In this document: piece by piece, positions 32,100 through 43,574 of the stretch
Numbering within the stretch: the stretch's first letter is position 1
How the letters are laid out: each line of letters starts with the position of its first letter
Assembly (NCBI GenBank): GCA_946406115.1
Contig: OX291544.1
Location: forward strand, 18,369,521 to 18,433,520
Direction: 5' to 3'
From: Apoda limacodes
Lineage: Eukaryota; Arthropoda; Insecta; Lepidoptera; Limacodidae
DNA: 64,000 nt
Translations under genes and position numbers: made by a program
Notes under the pieces: model-generated
The model's input: the letters and a program-made list of their open reading frames with translations, nothing else
Told to the model about the DNA's origin: nothing
The model's database searches: none

Positions 32100-34015
32100 A
32101 AGTCAGCTATGGCTCAGGGGTAGCTGGCGAGAATTTGACAAGCAGTCTCACTAAGCTAGTCAATCTCATGCTTATGGCAGATATCTGCCAAGATATGACA
32201 CCAATTATCTATGGGGCCAACCTAATAGCTCTAACAAAATAAAAGGCGGCATACGTCCTATTGCCGTAGGCTCGACTCTACGGCGTCTAGCAGCCAAAAT
32301 ATGTATTCGTCTCACACGCACCAAACTCCAGAAACTTTTTGAACCCGTACAGGTTGGCTTCGGCACCCGCGGAGGCTGCGAGGCGGCGGTTCATGCTGTG
32401 CGCCCCTTTGTACAAGACGAGCTGTGCGAGTTACTCCTAAAATGAGACGTAAAAACGCATTTAATTCTGTTAATCGGGACACTATGCTAAACGAAATTAA
32501 AATACACGTTCCTGAAATTTATAACTTCCGTCTTCAGTGTTACCACTGCCCTTGCAAATTAGTCCATAAATCAAACGAAATTCTTTCGGCTATGGGTTGT
32601 CAGCAGGGTGATCCCCTCGGTCCAGCATTATTTAGTGTGGCTATTAATTCCATAATACATACTTTAAATTCAAAACATTAGTTTGGTACCTCGACGATGC
32701 CACTCTAGGCGGCGACTCACAGACTGTTCTATGTGACTTAACCATTATAAAAGACAGATTTAGTGCCATTGGTCTGGAACTAAATTTTAACAAATGTGAA
32801 TTATATATTTCGGAAAAAGTAAACACTCTCCTGGCTGACCAAATCTATCAAAATTTTAACAATGCTGCCCCCGACATCAAAATTCAAACCAAAAAAAGTT
32901 TGCACCTTGCACCGATCTTCGATGAGGCCATTCCTCCCCTTCTGAATGATTCGTTTTCAAAATTTAATGATTGTTCCGCCCGCCTAATTAAAATTAGTAG
33001 TCACTCGGCTTTTTTTATCCTAAAATTCTGCCTGCTCATTCCCAAATTTACTTGCTTGCTGCGCTGCAGTCCCATTAGGAAATTCCCTAATTTAGTACAT
33101 CCTATCGTATTTTTGTTAAAATCCCAAATTAAACATATAATTAACATAATCCTCAGCAAGCAGGCGTGGACCCAAGCTTCTCTACCAGTAAGGTACGGTG
33201 GCTTGGGTATCCGCAAAATTTCAAGTGTCGCATTACCGGCTTTCTTGCAGGTAATATCCTGAAAGCCCCAACGGCTACAAACTTGTAAGGTCGCGTGCGT
33301 GGATGAAGCTATGAACAGCTGGTTAGCTGGACTGAGCCCAAATTTACCATCAAAACCTAAAGTACAAAGGGCTTGGGACACCATAGCCTCAATCACTACT
33401 CAAAAAATTCTCCTCGACAGTACGACAGGCAAAGACCACGCCAGATTATTCTTCATGCCTATCCAAGGTGCCCCAAAACCGGCACCTTCATCGACCCCTG
33501 CACATTTCGCATAGCCGTTGGTCTACGACTAGGTGCCGAGGTGTGCGCAGACCATTGCTGCGCCTCTTGCGGAGCCGCCGTCGATCGCCTTGGCCACCAT
33601 GGACTATCCTGCTCTTCGGGTGCCGGTCGCTACTCTCGCCACGCCACACTTAACGACATCATCAGAAGGGCGCTCATTAGCGCGGATGTCCCCGCGGTTT
33701 TAGAGCCGCGGATCGTTCGGGATGACGGCAAGCGCCCGGACGGGATATCTTTGATACCGTGGCGGATGGGCCAAGCGCTGGTATGGGACGCCACATGCGC
33801 GGATACTTTAGCGGCGTCCTACCTGCCGTCCACCTGCAGGCAAGCCAGAGCGGCGGCGGACACCCGGGAGCGTAATAAAATTCTAAATATAGTTGTCTTG
33901 GCGCCCAGTACGAATTTGTCGCTTTTGGCGTCGAGACACTAGGTCCTTGAGGGCATTCAGCGAGGGAACGCTGCCTGCGTGATGGGCACATTTCCTAAAG
34001 GGCCTAGTTTTTTAA
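32100..34015 (+). mobile_element. LINE with RT and C-terminal restriction-like endonuclease
   Basis: RT blocks in order: GIRPIAVGSTLRRLAAKICI, FEPVQVGFGTRGGCEAAVHA, NAFNSVNRDTML, MGCQQGDPLGPALFS, and YLDDATLGGD (YLDD at 32687-32698). The Asp of RT motif A is lost through a small indel (MRRKNAF where MDVKNAF is expected). The C-terminal part has a CX2CX8HX4C knuckle (33559-33612), then RHATLNDIIRRAL, KRPDGIS and LVWDATCADT, the PD-(D/E)XK-type restriction-like endonuclease of R2/R4-group LINEs. About 40 codons are missing before the terminal IQRGNAACVMGTFP block. Frameshifts near 32440, 32680 and 33470 disable it. No upstream N-terminal region was found. Confidence 0.8.
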
Positions 34016-35454
34016 ATTGTTTGTAAGTTATTTATATTAGTCGTAAGTTGTGTTTTATTTATAGGTTATATAATATTTTGTAGTTATTAGTTTATGAAAT
34101 TGAATAATTTCTACTTTCAAAATCACTGATATTTATAAAATAGTTTAGAAATCCATAAATCTGACATTATTTATTGTGAATAACTTTAAAATTTAAAATA
34201 AAACTCGATTTGTTTACTTGATGTGCAGGTGAAAACAAACTTATGCTAACAATTTAAAGAGAAGATAATAGCACCCCAATACACTTTACTTTTAAAAGTA
34301 GTCGGATTAGCTGCCTTTTACACGAACTTCACGCGGTAGGTACTGTATCGACTGAAAAGAAACTCAACCAAGAGCCTAGCTCGTACGGAATCGCAGTATG
34401 TCGAGAAAACTTTTCTCTGTTAACATCGAAACTCCACTTGAAACAATTTCCTGCGCTTTTACAAAATCGCACCACCGGTGTCTATCGCTAGAGTGTCTCA
34501 TAAGTTCACAGCATTTCAATATGGCGACTGTAGTTTTTAATGTTTGACCATTAGGTTAGAAAAGCTTGTTGGACACTATAAGTGTTTTGTTTAATTTCCA
34601 ATTTCGGTATGTGACAATATCAAAACTTCCGTTGTAGCATGACTCACAACATGAACAAGAAAATCAATTAAAAATTGACACAAATATCCATTTTTTCCAA
34701 ACTTCAGCAAAAGACGTGTTAAATAACATATCATCTCGTATTTTTGTCATACAATAAGAAAATCTATCCCTATTCTAAAAAAAAAGAATTGTCTCAGTTC
34801 TTTTTAAGAGATAATTACATTAGAATCACAAAATATAACGAATAATAAAATGAAACATAATATCACGGGAGCATGATGAAATTCAGCATGACAATGACGC
34901 GAGTTGAATAAAGGAGGCAAAGGAGCCAATGAAGCTTTCCGTCACCTGCGCCTACGGAAAATATATTGCTTTATTATGTGAACAGTGCTCCAAGACTCGG
35001 CATTAAGTTTAAGAATACAGAATTGTTTTTCTTTATAACCTAGATTACGGTTACTAAGAATTCTTTCAGTTTTCTCGTTTCTTTTCTTTCAAGTGACGCC
35101 TCTTATATAATTTACTTTTATGAAAAAACAAAATGAATATTTTTTGACGAAAAGTAAGCAATTCTTAAACATTAGATCTTTTCAGGTATTATACATAGGC
35201 CCGGATTAATAGTTGTTTCTAAGTAATACTTCAAAAAGTCTTATTCCGTAAAAGTATTCCGCCTTTGTAATTGCTTACTCAAATTCGTATTTATGCTGAT
35301 ACTTTTATCAAAAGATAGTGCGTTTTCCTAAAGTAGTGATAACAAAATAAATAAATATACTGTTCTTTTTTATACATAAGTTACACTTATCTCTTTTCTC
35401 ATAGAGGGTGATAAAAAGTAGAGTATATCAGTGGGTCGCAAAATTATTTTACCT
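34016..35454. other. AT-rich DNA, nothing recognised
   Basis: The first 100 bp are likely the 3' UTR of the preceding LINE. No ORF above about 60 codons, splice-flanked exon or terminal repeat was seen. Confidence 0.5.
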
Positions 35455-35580
35455 CGTGCGCCGTCCCTTGAATCCCTCGCTGCGCTTCGGATTCTACCTT
35501 TGAATCCTTCGCTATGCTGGTGATTCTACTCTAGGATACTTCGCTTCACTCTGGATTAGAAAAAACGCCCTCGCCGGAAA
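35455..35580. repeat. Short degenerate tandem repeat D (about 30-33 bp unit)
   Basis: Three successive units follow the pattern TTGAATCC(C/T)TCGCT-(G/A)C-(G/T)...GGATTCTAC. Similar units occur at 59470-59545 and 60240-60305. No coding role is evident. Confidence 0.65.
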
Positions 35581-35849
35581 AATATTATTTTGATCCCTTG
35601 TGATACAATCTACTTATCGTATAGTCGTATTGTTTTAATTAATTGAGGCTTGGCAGTGATGCACGTAAGTCTCACAAGTGTATTTGTGTTTCTTTGTATA
35701 AGATGTGTGAGGAGATTTTCGTGTCACCATGCCGTCATACTGAAACCTAAGCGTAAAATTTAGCATATATTAGCGACCCTTTTTAAGCCTCCTGGTCTTA
35801 CCCACAACAACGACAAACGACCGTTTGACTCTGGTGCCATAGTACATAG

Positions 35850-36437
35850 ACGCTGCTGATTATTGATGATTTGGGATGCAACTTGTGTTAATACTTTTGG
35901 CTAATTTCTATAAATATGCAATGAATATTTATATTTAATCAGCCTTACCTGATTTTACAAAGCTGAGTAAAAAGTAACATTTTCCCTTAGCAATATTGTT
36001 AGCAACTGGAATGCACATACAAACCGATGATTGCTGATGATTTGGGATGCATCTTGTGCAAAAACTTTTACTACTTTCTATATACATGCAATGAGTTTTT
36101 AATCTAGCATCAGCCTAATCTAATTTTACAAATCTGAGTAGAAAGTAACATTTTCCCATAGCAATATTCCTAGCAACTGGAATGCACAAAGAAGTCGCTG
36201 ATTACTGTTGATTTAGGATGCAATTTGTGTATATACTTTCCCCTAACTTCTTATAAAAATGCAATGAGTATTCTATATGGCATCAGCCTTTTCTGATTCT
36301 CCATAACTGAGTAGAAAGTAGCATTGGCCCTCGGCAATATTGTTAGCAACTCAAATTCAAATAGAGGCTGATTAATTACTGATGATTTGGGATGCAACTT
36401 GTATATATGTATATACTTTGTTCTACTTTCTATAAAC
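35850..36437 (+). repeat. Tandem array with about 171-bp unit, split by a LINE
   Basis: The marker GATGATTTGGGATGCA-like sequence occurs at 35865, 36036, 36207 (GTTGATTTAGGATGCA) and 36381, i.e. every 171-174 bp. Units also share GCAATGAGTATT, CATCAGCC, GAGTAGAAAGTA and TAGCAATATTG. The fourth unit is cut at about 36437 by the LINE; the missing continuation (CAATGAGTATT ... GGCATCAGCGTTTTCT) resumes at 40679 and fades by about 40725. Confidence 0.9.
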
Positions 36438-36512
36438 ATAGACTATGGTGAACCAAGGAAGGATAGACGTTCCATACGAGCTCTGCCGATTATAAATATT
36501 TATACAGTCAAA

Positions 36513-37445
36513 ATGACGACCAATTACATGAACAATTTACCAGCAGTAGTGCAAAGTGCAATTGAACAAAAAAATAATGACTTAATTGACGTTGTAAAAG
36601 GACTTCAAAGTGAAATTTTACTTTTGAAATCAGTTACAAATTACAAATTCGATAACAATCATAACATAGATCTTCGGGATATCCAACAAGAGACACGAAA
36701 CTTGACGAAGAACACCGAACAGCTGTTAGCATCAGTTGTTCACCAATCCGAGACGACCTATGCGGCAGCCATAGTTAATGACGCACGTACAAACCGGCGA
36801 ATCAGGAGAGCCGAAGCAACAAACATGACAGAAAGTAAAACAATGAAGAAACAGGCAGCCGATGAGACATTAAAAGACACAGCCAAAACACCATCAGCGA
36901 GACCATTACCTACGACTCCACCTTCAATAGCACCAAATCATACGACCGCAGCTCCACGGAAACTTTACAGGAACATCGCGAAACACACTGTCCCCAAATA
37001 TCCTTTATCACCCGAAAAGCAATCACACGGTACTGACAAGCATTTAACAAATGCCGAAACTAACATCACTGAGACACCATGACAAAAAGTCCAGTCACGT
37101 AAAAATAAACGGCGCACAACACGAAACGTTGTTACGGGAACAGGCCCTCTGGATACGGAGCTACAGACAGTAGAGCGTTCTAGCAAAATAAACGCTTGTT
37201 TTTTCAAACCCGATACCTCCGAAGGAACATTGGTGTCATATATGGCAACAAAAAACCCTTCAGATGATTACTATGCAAAAAAACTAAACCTCAAGCATAA
37301 TTATTACGCATCCTTTGAAGTTACGGTACCAAACAGCAAGTACGAATTTTTTATGCAACCGGAAAGCTGGCCACCCGGTACCGAAGTCAGTAAATGGTTT
37401 CAGCGCAGCGCCGGGCGAGCGAGGCAGTCCATGCAACAATGCTAG
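36513..37445 (+). pseudogene. LINE ORF1 (gag-like), one nonsense codon
   Basis: The start ATG at 36513 follows TCAAAATG and lies inside the element; an upstream in-frame ATG at 36387 belongs to the tandem array. The product is about 310 codons: an N-terminal helical, probably coiled-coil part (IEQKNNDLIDVVKGLQSEIL), a basic/polar Pro-Thr linker, and a C-terminal domain with ACFFKPDTSEGTLVSYMATK, NPSDDYYAKKL, ASFEVTVPNSKYEFFM and WPPGTEVSKWFQR. A TGA at 37080-37082 interrupts it where Trp is likely (TGG to TGA). No CCHC knuckles are present. It presumably binds element RNA. Confidence 0.8.
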
Positions 37446-37619
37446 TGGACCAAGAACCCCATCATCCCAACCAACAGTGCCACTACCATCATACCCTAAC
37501 CTACAGGCACAGGTAACTTGTGAAATAAAACCCGGCGAATACGTGCGCGCCTCGCTGCGCCGCGCAACTGAGAAACCGGTTGCGCTGCAGTCAGCTCACG
37601 CTGCGTCGTCGTGTGCCCC

Positions 37620-40471
37620 TATTACGAGAAACAACACTTTAGTAATATGTCATCAAAATGTTCAGTCTCTAAACAATAAAACCACAAAACTAGAAGTGTT
37701 GCTGAGAGATGAACTGAAATGCGACGTACTAGTCTTATCTGAACATTGGTTAGGCAATGTACAATTACAATGTATGAATATAAATAATTACTATTTAGCC
37801 GCATCATTTTGCCGTCCTACTGTTAACCATGGTGGAAGTTGCATTTTTGTTCATTCAAATGTAAATTCTATAAATAAAAAAGAATACGCCGCATTGTCGA
37901 AAGAGCTGGTTTTTGACATTTGCGCCACGTACCTAACAGACCATGATCTGCTGGCCGTAGGTATATATCATTCAAACTTGACTAATACTGACGAATATCT
38001 GGCATTGTTTGATGAATTATTGACTAAAATAAACAATGACAACCATAGGGCATTAATAACCGGCGACATTAATAATGACTATAGTGATTCTCGTAGCACT
38101 AACACCACAGCGCGTAAAAAACTTGATGATATACTCTGTTCTCATAACTATAAACAATATGTCGAATCCCCCACGCGTGTTACACCCCACAGTTCGACAG
38201 TAGTCGATCATGTTTATAGCAATTTACCGCACGACAGTATGTCAACTAAGATAATTGTTACTAACATTGGCGACCATTACGCACAGCGAGCTCTTTTAGA
38301 ATTTAAACAATTGAAAAGCCACGAGCCGACACATGTGCAACGTCGAATAAAATCTGATAGCAACAAAATCAACTTCAAATTGACATTACAATCTATTGAC
38401 TGGCAAGAAATCTTTGGTAAACAAGAAAATCAAGACTGCAATAATCTGACCGAAACTGTTATGAATATACTTGTTAACAAGTTTAAAGTCTGCTTTCCAC
38501 TTAAATTTGTACCTGTTATAAAAAAATTAAAAAGTTGGGTTACAGAGGAAGTGCTAAACTTAAAATATCTATTATTTGACATTATTGATTTGCAAAAAAG
38601 ACATCCCAATGATATATCACTTTTAAATTTAAGAAATTACTTAGAAGATAAATATGACAACAGGTTGAAGTGTACAAAGGCAAGTTTTTACGAGGACGCC
38701 ATACATAATAGTAAAAATAATTGTAAGACAATGTGGCAAATTATACACACCGAAACTGGTAAAAGGGCTCGCGAGCTCATCAACTACACAAACGTAGTTC
38801 GACGCAATGACGGCTCTGAATTTAACAACAAAACAGAGTTAGCAAACTACCTGAACAAAATATTTATCTCTGCCGGCGCACAAGCTAGTGCACCGCAAGA
38901 CAACTGCGAGCATGCATTAGCTCTGCTAAAAAATGCAACACCTACTAATGACAAGTCGCTATACTTGCGTCGATTTACGTACAATTAATTGTTAACAATT
39001 ATTAAAACCATTACCCCAAAGAAAACTTGTGATATATATGACCTATCAATGGACGTCTTACATGCATCTGCCTTTGAGATAACTCCGATTCTTTGTCATC
39101 TAATAAACCATTGTTTTCGAAAAGGATGTTATCCAAATACACTAAAATTTATCAAAATATGCCCGGTCTACAAAGGTAAGGGCGACCAATCATGCGCAAA
39201 AAATTATCGACCAATTTCTATAATTCCATGCGTTGCTTAAGTGTTCGAAGTTTGTATAAACGCATTTTCTTAGTGAAAGTAACTCATTTACAGATCGACA
39301 GTATGCTTACATGCCAGGTAAAAACACGACCGCGCTCGTACGGGAAGTGGTGTCAGGAGTGTTGCAAGCGCGGGAGCAAAAACAGCAGGTAGCAATCATA
39401 TGCTGTGACTTGTCACGCGACTTCGATACAGCAGATCGAGCTCTTTTAAAAATGAAACTTGAGTACTACGGAGTCCGAGGACCAGCACTCCATGTGATGA
39501 CAGATTTTGTTACCCATCGACGTCAAACCGTCGTGGGTGCGGGTGGCACTATAAAATCGGACGAGGAGATTTCCACGTTAGGGCTCTTGTCTTTCCAACA
39601 CCGTGTTTTCATTGCTACTGAACGACCTACCTGTGAACGTGCCGGGTGCGGAAATCTTCATGTATGCTGATGATGTAGTGGCACTTATCTGCGCACCAAA
39701 CGTTTCTACCTTAGAGTCTAGCTCGAGTCAAGTGGCACGTGACTTGAGCAACTGGTTCCTTGTAAACGGGCTCGCGCTCAACCTGGAAAAGACTTGCTAT
39801 TTGCACTTCAACCTTACTAATCAACCTCAGAATCCTTTGTCGATTATTGTTGACGGTACTGTTCTGAAACAAGTTTCAGAAGTGACTTTATTAGGATTTG
39901 TAATTAATAGATCCTTAAGTTGGGAACAACACATAAATAATATTAGTACCAGACTGGGTCAAAGTTGTTACACACTATGCCGACTGGCAGCGACAGCCGC
40001 GCCCCACGTGGTAAAGAGCTGCTTCTATGCGACTGTCCAGTCACTTATTATGTACGGAACAGAGCTGTGAGGAAAAGCGGCTGACTGGGAACGAATATTT
40101 ATTCTGCAAAAAAAGGCAGTTCGCTGTGTTGCCCGTATATCACCCAGAGATTCAGCGAAGCAGCATTTCATTAGACTTCGATATTTATTTTACAAATAGC
40201 GACATTTGTCCACAATAATATAGATAAGTTTAAATTCCTAGGTGAAAATCACCACTATAAAACCAGAAATAAACAAAAACTCCAGTCAGCAACCCACAAA
40301 TTTAAAAAATCAGAAATGTCACCCTATATTTTAGGACCGGTCGTGTACAACCAGCTACCTAGAGAAATAACAAGTGCAACTTCCATCACGGTATTCAAAA
40401 ACATGCTTAAAAGATGGCTAGAAAGCAAAGCGTTCTACTCGCTTAAAGAGTTTCTTGAAGAGAAAGTGTGA
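37620..40471 (+). pseudogene. LINE ORF2: APE endonuclease and reverse transcriptase
   Basis: The frame is open from before 37500 and overlaps the end of ORF1, but no convincing ATG is visible. The APE domain begins near 37640 (LVICHQNVQSLNNK), with VLVLSEHWL, ALITGDINNDY, VVDHVYSNL and the terminal GDHYAQ in the SDH position. The RT domain shows CPVYKGKGDQSCAKNYRPIS, YMPGKNTTALVREV, VAIICCDLSRDFDTADRALL, and an intact YADD box at 39663-39674, then LGFVINRSLSWEQHI. The C-terminus ends FLEEKV at 40471. Lesions: TAA at 38986, frameshifts near 39240-39310 and 39600, TGA at 40068 (Trp position), and a frameshift near 40190. Confidence 0.85.
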
Positions 40472-40725
40472 CAAATTATATATGTATCTACATACATAAT
40501 TACTTATACGTATGCACTTTTGTTGTCATTTTGTATATATCATATTTTTTTTTCTTTTTATTATTATAATTAATTATTTAATTGTAAAATGTATATTGTT
40601 ATGTATAAAGAAATGTATAATGACCTGTAAATTCAACAAATTTACCAATAAATATATCATATCATATCATATCATACAATGAGTATTTATGCTATATCGG
40701 GCATCAGCGTTTTCTAAAATTCGCA

Positions 40726-41169
40726 TGTGGATATTGTTTTGTAATTACAACTGCATTTTCAGCAAAGTGCTAAACCTTCAAAAATGGTTGAAGTTATTTA
40801 TTGTCGCGTTCGAGTATCATTATAAAACCTATCAGTTAGAAAATTATATATTGTTGAATACGTTCTCTGCGCTTTTAACATCGCCTAATTAGATCAAAGT
40901 TTTATCCTTTCTTTCATTTAAATTTAATTTTTTTACGCTTTTAACCTTTTTTTTAGAAGTAAATAAATTGCGAAGACACCGTAAAGAAGAACATTAAGAT
41001 ATCACGGAACGAGGGACCGCTCCATTTACTTTTTACAATGTCATTGCGTAAAACTCTGAAAAATATTCTATGCTCACTTTTTTACAAACAATTGTTCGTA
41101 AACTAAATACCTAGTTCAAGAATTTATTTTAGGTGGAACTGTACTTATGATAAAAAACTCAATACTCTA
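40726..41169. other. AT-rich DNA, nothing recognised
   Basis: No coding signal or terminal repeat was identified. Confidence 0.5.
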
Positions 41170-41445
41170 CAATATGATTTATTAGCTTTTGCTGCGGCTG
41201 TAAGATTCCCTCAGCTACTCCTTGATTATAGTTAGGAAATTTTCTATAGCAAACATTAGCTGTAGCTATATTTTAATTTAATGAAATTGGGCTGTAGTTA
41301 TTCCTGCGGGCACTTTTAAATTCTTCGGGATTAAAATTAGCCAAGTTCTCCTTCGTTTTGACTTAAAGAAAGGACAAACAAACAAACTCACTCTCGCATT
41401 TATTAGTATGGATGGATTATGGTCTGACCAATTTTATTATAATAC
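41170..41445 (-). repeat. Family A copy (reverse), truncating the adjacent small ORF
   Basis: Contains GCTGCGGCTGTAAGATTCCC, GTAGTTATTCCTGCGGGCAC and TCGCATTTATTAGTATGGAT, in reverse of the family order. Its right edge (TAATACTAGCTTTT) meets the small ORF at the point where the two ORF copies stop matching. Confidence 0.65.
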
Positions 41446-41446
41446 T

Positions 41447-41632
41447 AGCTTTTAGAAGGTTCAATACGAGAGGGCTATTCATATATCTTCTGTTAAGAGC
41501 ATTTTCTGTGAACATATCCTTCCAAGGACATTTGCAAAGACATTTTTCAAATTGTTTCCAATATCTTTTATGAGCCTTTGACAGTCTATTGAAATAAAAT
41601 ATGATTGAATTTGAATTGGGATTTCTATTCAT
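41447..41632 (-). pseudogene. Mirror copy of the unrecognised small ORF, 3'-truncated
   Basis: From the ATG at 41632 the protein reads MNRNPNSNSIIFYFNRLS, AHKRYWKQFEKCL, KDMFTENALNRRYMN, in close match to the plus-strand ORF at 42755. The match ends after LVLNLL, where family A sequence begins, so the end of the gene is lost. Upstream, TATAAAAA (41671-41664) lies 32 nt before the A of TCAGT (41641-41637), with only a 7-nt predicted leader. The copy has an extra three codons (KCPW against P). I do not recognise the protein. Confidence 0.45.
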
Positions 41633-41778
41633 TTTTACTGATTGTCACAATATAATCGATCGCTTTTTATAAATATATACATAGATAGTTACATATGTGT
41701 ATATGATTGAATTGGAAGAAAATAAGTTGTTCTACATATAATAGGTTTTATCTGATTTCTTCCTTATGCTTTTAATTT

Positions 41779-42222
41779 TTAGGGTTCTGTACCCAAAGGA
41801 TAAAAAATGGGACCCTGTTACTAAAGCCCCGCTGTCCGTCCGTCCGCCCGTCCGTCCGTCTGTCACCAGGATGTATCACATGAACTGTGATAGTTGAAAT
41901 TTTCACAGAAGATGTATTTCTGTTGCCGCTTTAACAACAAATACTAACAAATAGAATATAATAAATATTTACGGGGGCTCCTATACAACAAACGTGATTT
42001 TTTGCTCGTTTATGCGCGATATTGATAATGGCAACAGGTAGACGCTTGAAATATTTACAAAATATTTAGTTATAAATTCACTTTAAAAATAAATAATTAA
42101 ATTAAAATAAAACAAATATTTCAGGGGGGCGCCCATATCACAGACGTGATTTTTTTGCAGTTTCGATAAATAATGGTACGAAACCCTTCCTGCGCGAGTC
42201 TGACTTGCACTTGGCCAATAAC
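41779..42222 (-). repeat. Family B copy (reverse), full length
   Basis: Starts TTTTTAGGGTTCTGTACCCA, passes CCGTCCGTCCGCCCGTCCGT and GATAATGGCAACAGGTAGAC, and ends CGCGAGTCTGACTTGCACTT followed by GGCC. About 445 bp. Confidence 0.85.
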
Positions 42223-42715
42223 GGCTTTCGAGTGGAATCCGAAAAATCCAGATTTTAATTTTGGTACGGATTTGAAATCCCTATACACGGATGAAGCATG
42301 CTAATGTTAACATTATAAAACATAATAGGTATATGCTGTTTCGTAAAATTCACAACCCAAACAAACTGTGTGCAGCAACAGGTTCAAATTAATTTAAGTC
42401 AAGTTCACTTCTATTTTATTTTAAGCCTGGAATTACAATAAGAGGTTCAGCGAGGCTCGTTTCTCGCATATCTCCAATTTTATTTTACGTAAATATTTTT
42501 CACTATTTCTGTAGAAAAAAAATTTCGTTTCATTTACAGATAACTCATAACTAATATTTCTTATAAAAAAAATTGCTGAAGATAGATAGGGCAATTTCTA
42601 TTATTTTTCAGTGGCTTACAGCAAATAATTGACTTTTGTATACGAAAAACATTAGTCTAACATACAGAATCACAAATATTCAAAAAACCACATGTAACTA
42701 TATATATATGTATAT

Positions 42716-42750
42716 TATATAAAGCGATCGATAATATTGTGACAATCAGT
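42716..42750 (+). promoter_or_regulatory. Putative core promoter of the small ORF
   Basis: TATATAAA (42716-42723) and an arthropod initiator TCAGT (42746-42750), 30 nt apart counting from TATAAA to the A. The block AAAGCGATCGAT ... ATATTGTGACAATCAGTAA is conserved in the mirror copy at 41640-41671. The predicted leader before the ATG is 7 nt. Confidence 0.5.
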
Positions 42751-42754
42751 AACA

Positions 42755-43018
42755 ATGCATAGAAGGCCCAATTCAAATTCAATCATATTTTATTTCAATA
42801 GACTGTCAAACGCTCATAAAAGATATTGGAAACAATTTGAAAAATGTCTTTGCCCCAAGGATATGTTCACAGGAGACGCTCTTAACAGAAGATATATGAA
42901 TAGCGATCTCGTATTGAACCTTCTAAATGAGAATACATTTAGAATGAACTCAATGATATTGTTACTTCATTTAACAGTTTATCTTCTTTCTACACAATAT
43001 TCGCGTTATTTTTCCTGA
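42755..43018 (+). CDS. Unrecognised small ORF (87 aa) with conserved promoter
   Basis: The protein begins MHRRPNSNSIIFYFNRLS, is rich in Lys/Arg and aromatic residues up to RRYMNSDLVLNLL (about residue 56), then has a hydrophobic stretch ILLLHLTVYLLST (residues about 67-79) that could be a membrane segment, and ends YSRYFS. The first 57 codons are duplicated in mirror image at 41447-41632, and the indel between the copies is an in-frame 9 nt, which hints at past coding constraint. No signal peptide, cysteine pattern or known domain is evident. It may be a first exon, an element-encoded ORF, or a lineage-specific gene; I cannot decide. Confidence 0.4.
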   Translation: MHRRPNSNSIIFYFNRLSNAHKRYWKQFEKCLCPKDMFTGDALNRRYMNSDLVLNLLNENTFRMNSMILLLHLTVYLLSTQYSRYFS

Positions 43019-43204
43019 CCACCAATTTCAGTTGATATTTCTAACCAACTTGGAAAAAATGCTGGAGGTTTTCGTCTGCATATTTTTATACAAAGTTATT
43101 TAGTGAGACTTTATGTTAAATGGTGATATATTTTTTTCAATAAAAAATTGTACCTGCAAGCTGGTCCCTTATCAATTTAATGAAGTTCTATTCATGGAAA
43201 TATA

Positions 43205-43562
43205 GTTTTAAGATGGTGATGGCATTCCTAAACGAGTTAAATTTGAAGGAATTTGATTAATTTTCTTACAGTCCTGAGTAAACTTTTTGACGTAAAAGAC
43301 TTTAATTATGTGAATTTGCTAATAGTATAATAATTTGCTTATTAAAGCAAATAAAAAATTACTTCTGACACTCTATTTTTGGGCTTTAATTGAAATTGTT
43401 TAGAAAACTAAGAGCAATTTTCTCTTCCTTCTTATTTTATAATATATATATATATATAAATAGGACCAAGGGGATTTGCTAATTTAATAGTTCTAAATAA
43501 ATATTTTTATTTTATGCCGACAAAAAACCGAGAAAAACGAGATTATCAACGTGCGGTCGTGA
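43205..43562 (+). repeat. Dispersed repeat F, copy 2
   Basis: Collinear with 18615-18950 (ACGAGTTAAATTTG, TTGATTAATTTTCTTACAGT, TTCTGACACTCTATTTTTGG, ACAAAAAACCGAGAAAAACG). Slightly longer, through AT-tract expansion near 43442. Confidence 0.7.
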
Positions 43563-43574
43563 AAAAAATTTAAT

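Larger units (their letters stand above)
36438..40678 (+). mobile_element. Nearly full-length APE-type LINE inserted in the 171-bp array
   Basis: A 4.2-kb element with a short leader, ORF1, an overlapping ORF2 with endonuclease and RT, a 3' UTR of about 200 bp and a tail of ATATC repeats (about 40655-40678). The flanking array sequence is interrupted cleanly, so both ends are known to within a few bases. At most a 3-bp CAT is shared at the junctions, so no clear target-site duplication is seen. Only a few stops and frameshifts mark it as young compared with other LINEs here. The clade (CR1/Jockey group) is not settled. Confidence 0.88.

Noticed and set aside
36251..36439. Minus-strand 62-codon ORF in the 171-bp array
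   Set aside because: It is not conserved in the other units, so it is not evidence of a coding satellite.
36387..36512. Extending LINE ORF1 upstream to the in-frame ATG at 36387
   Set aside because: That ATG and about 50 bases after it belong to the tandem array outside the LINE; the start at 36513 lies inside the element.
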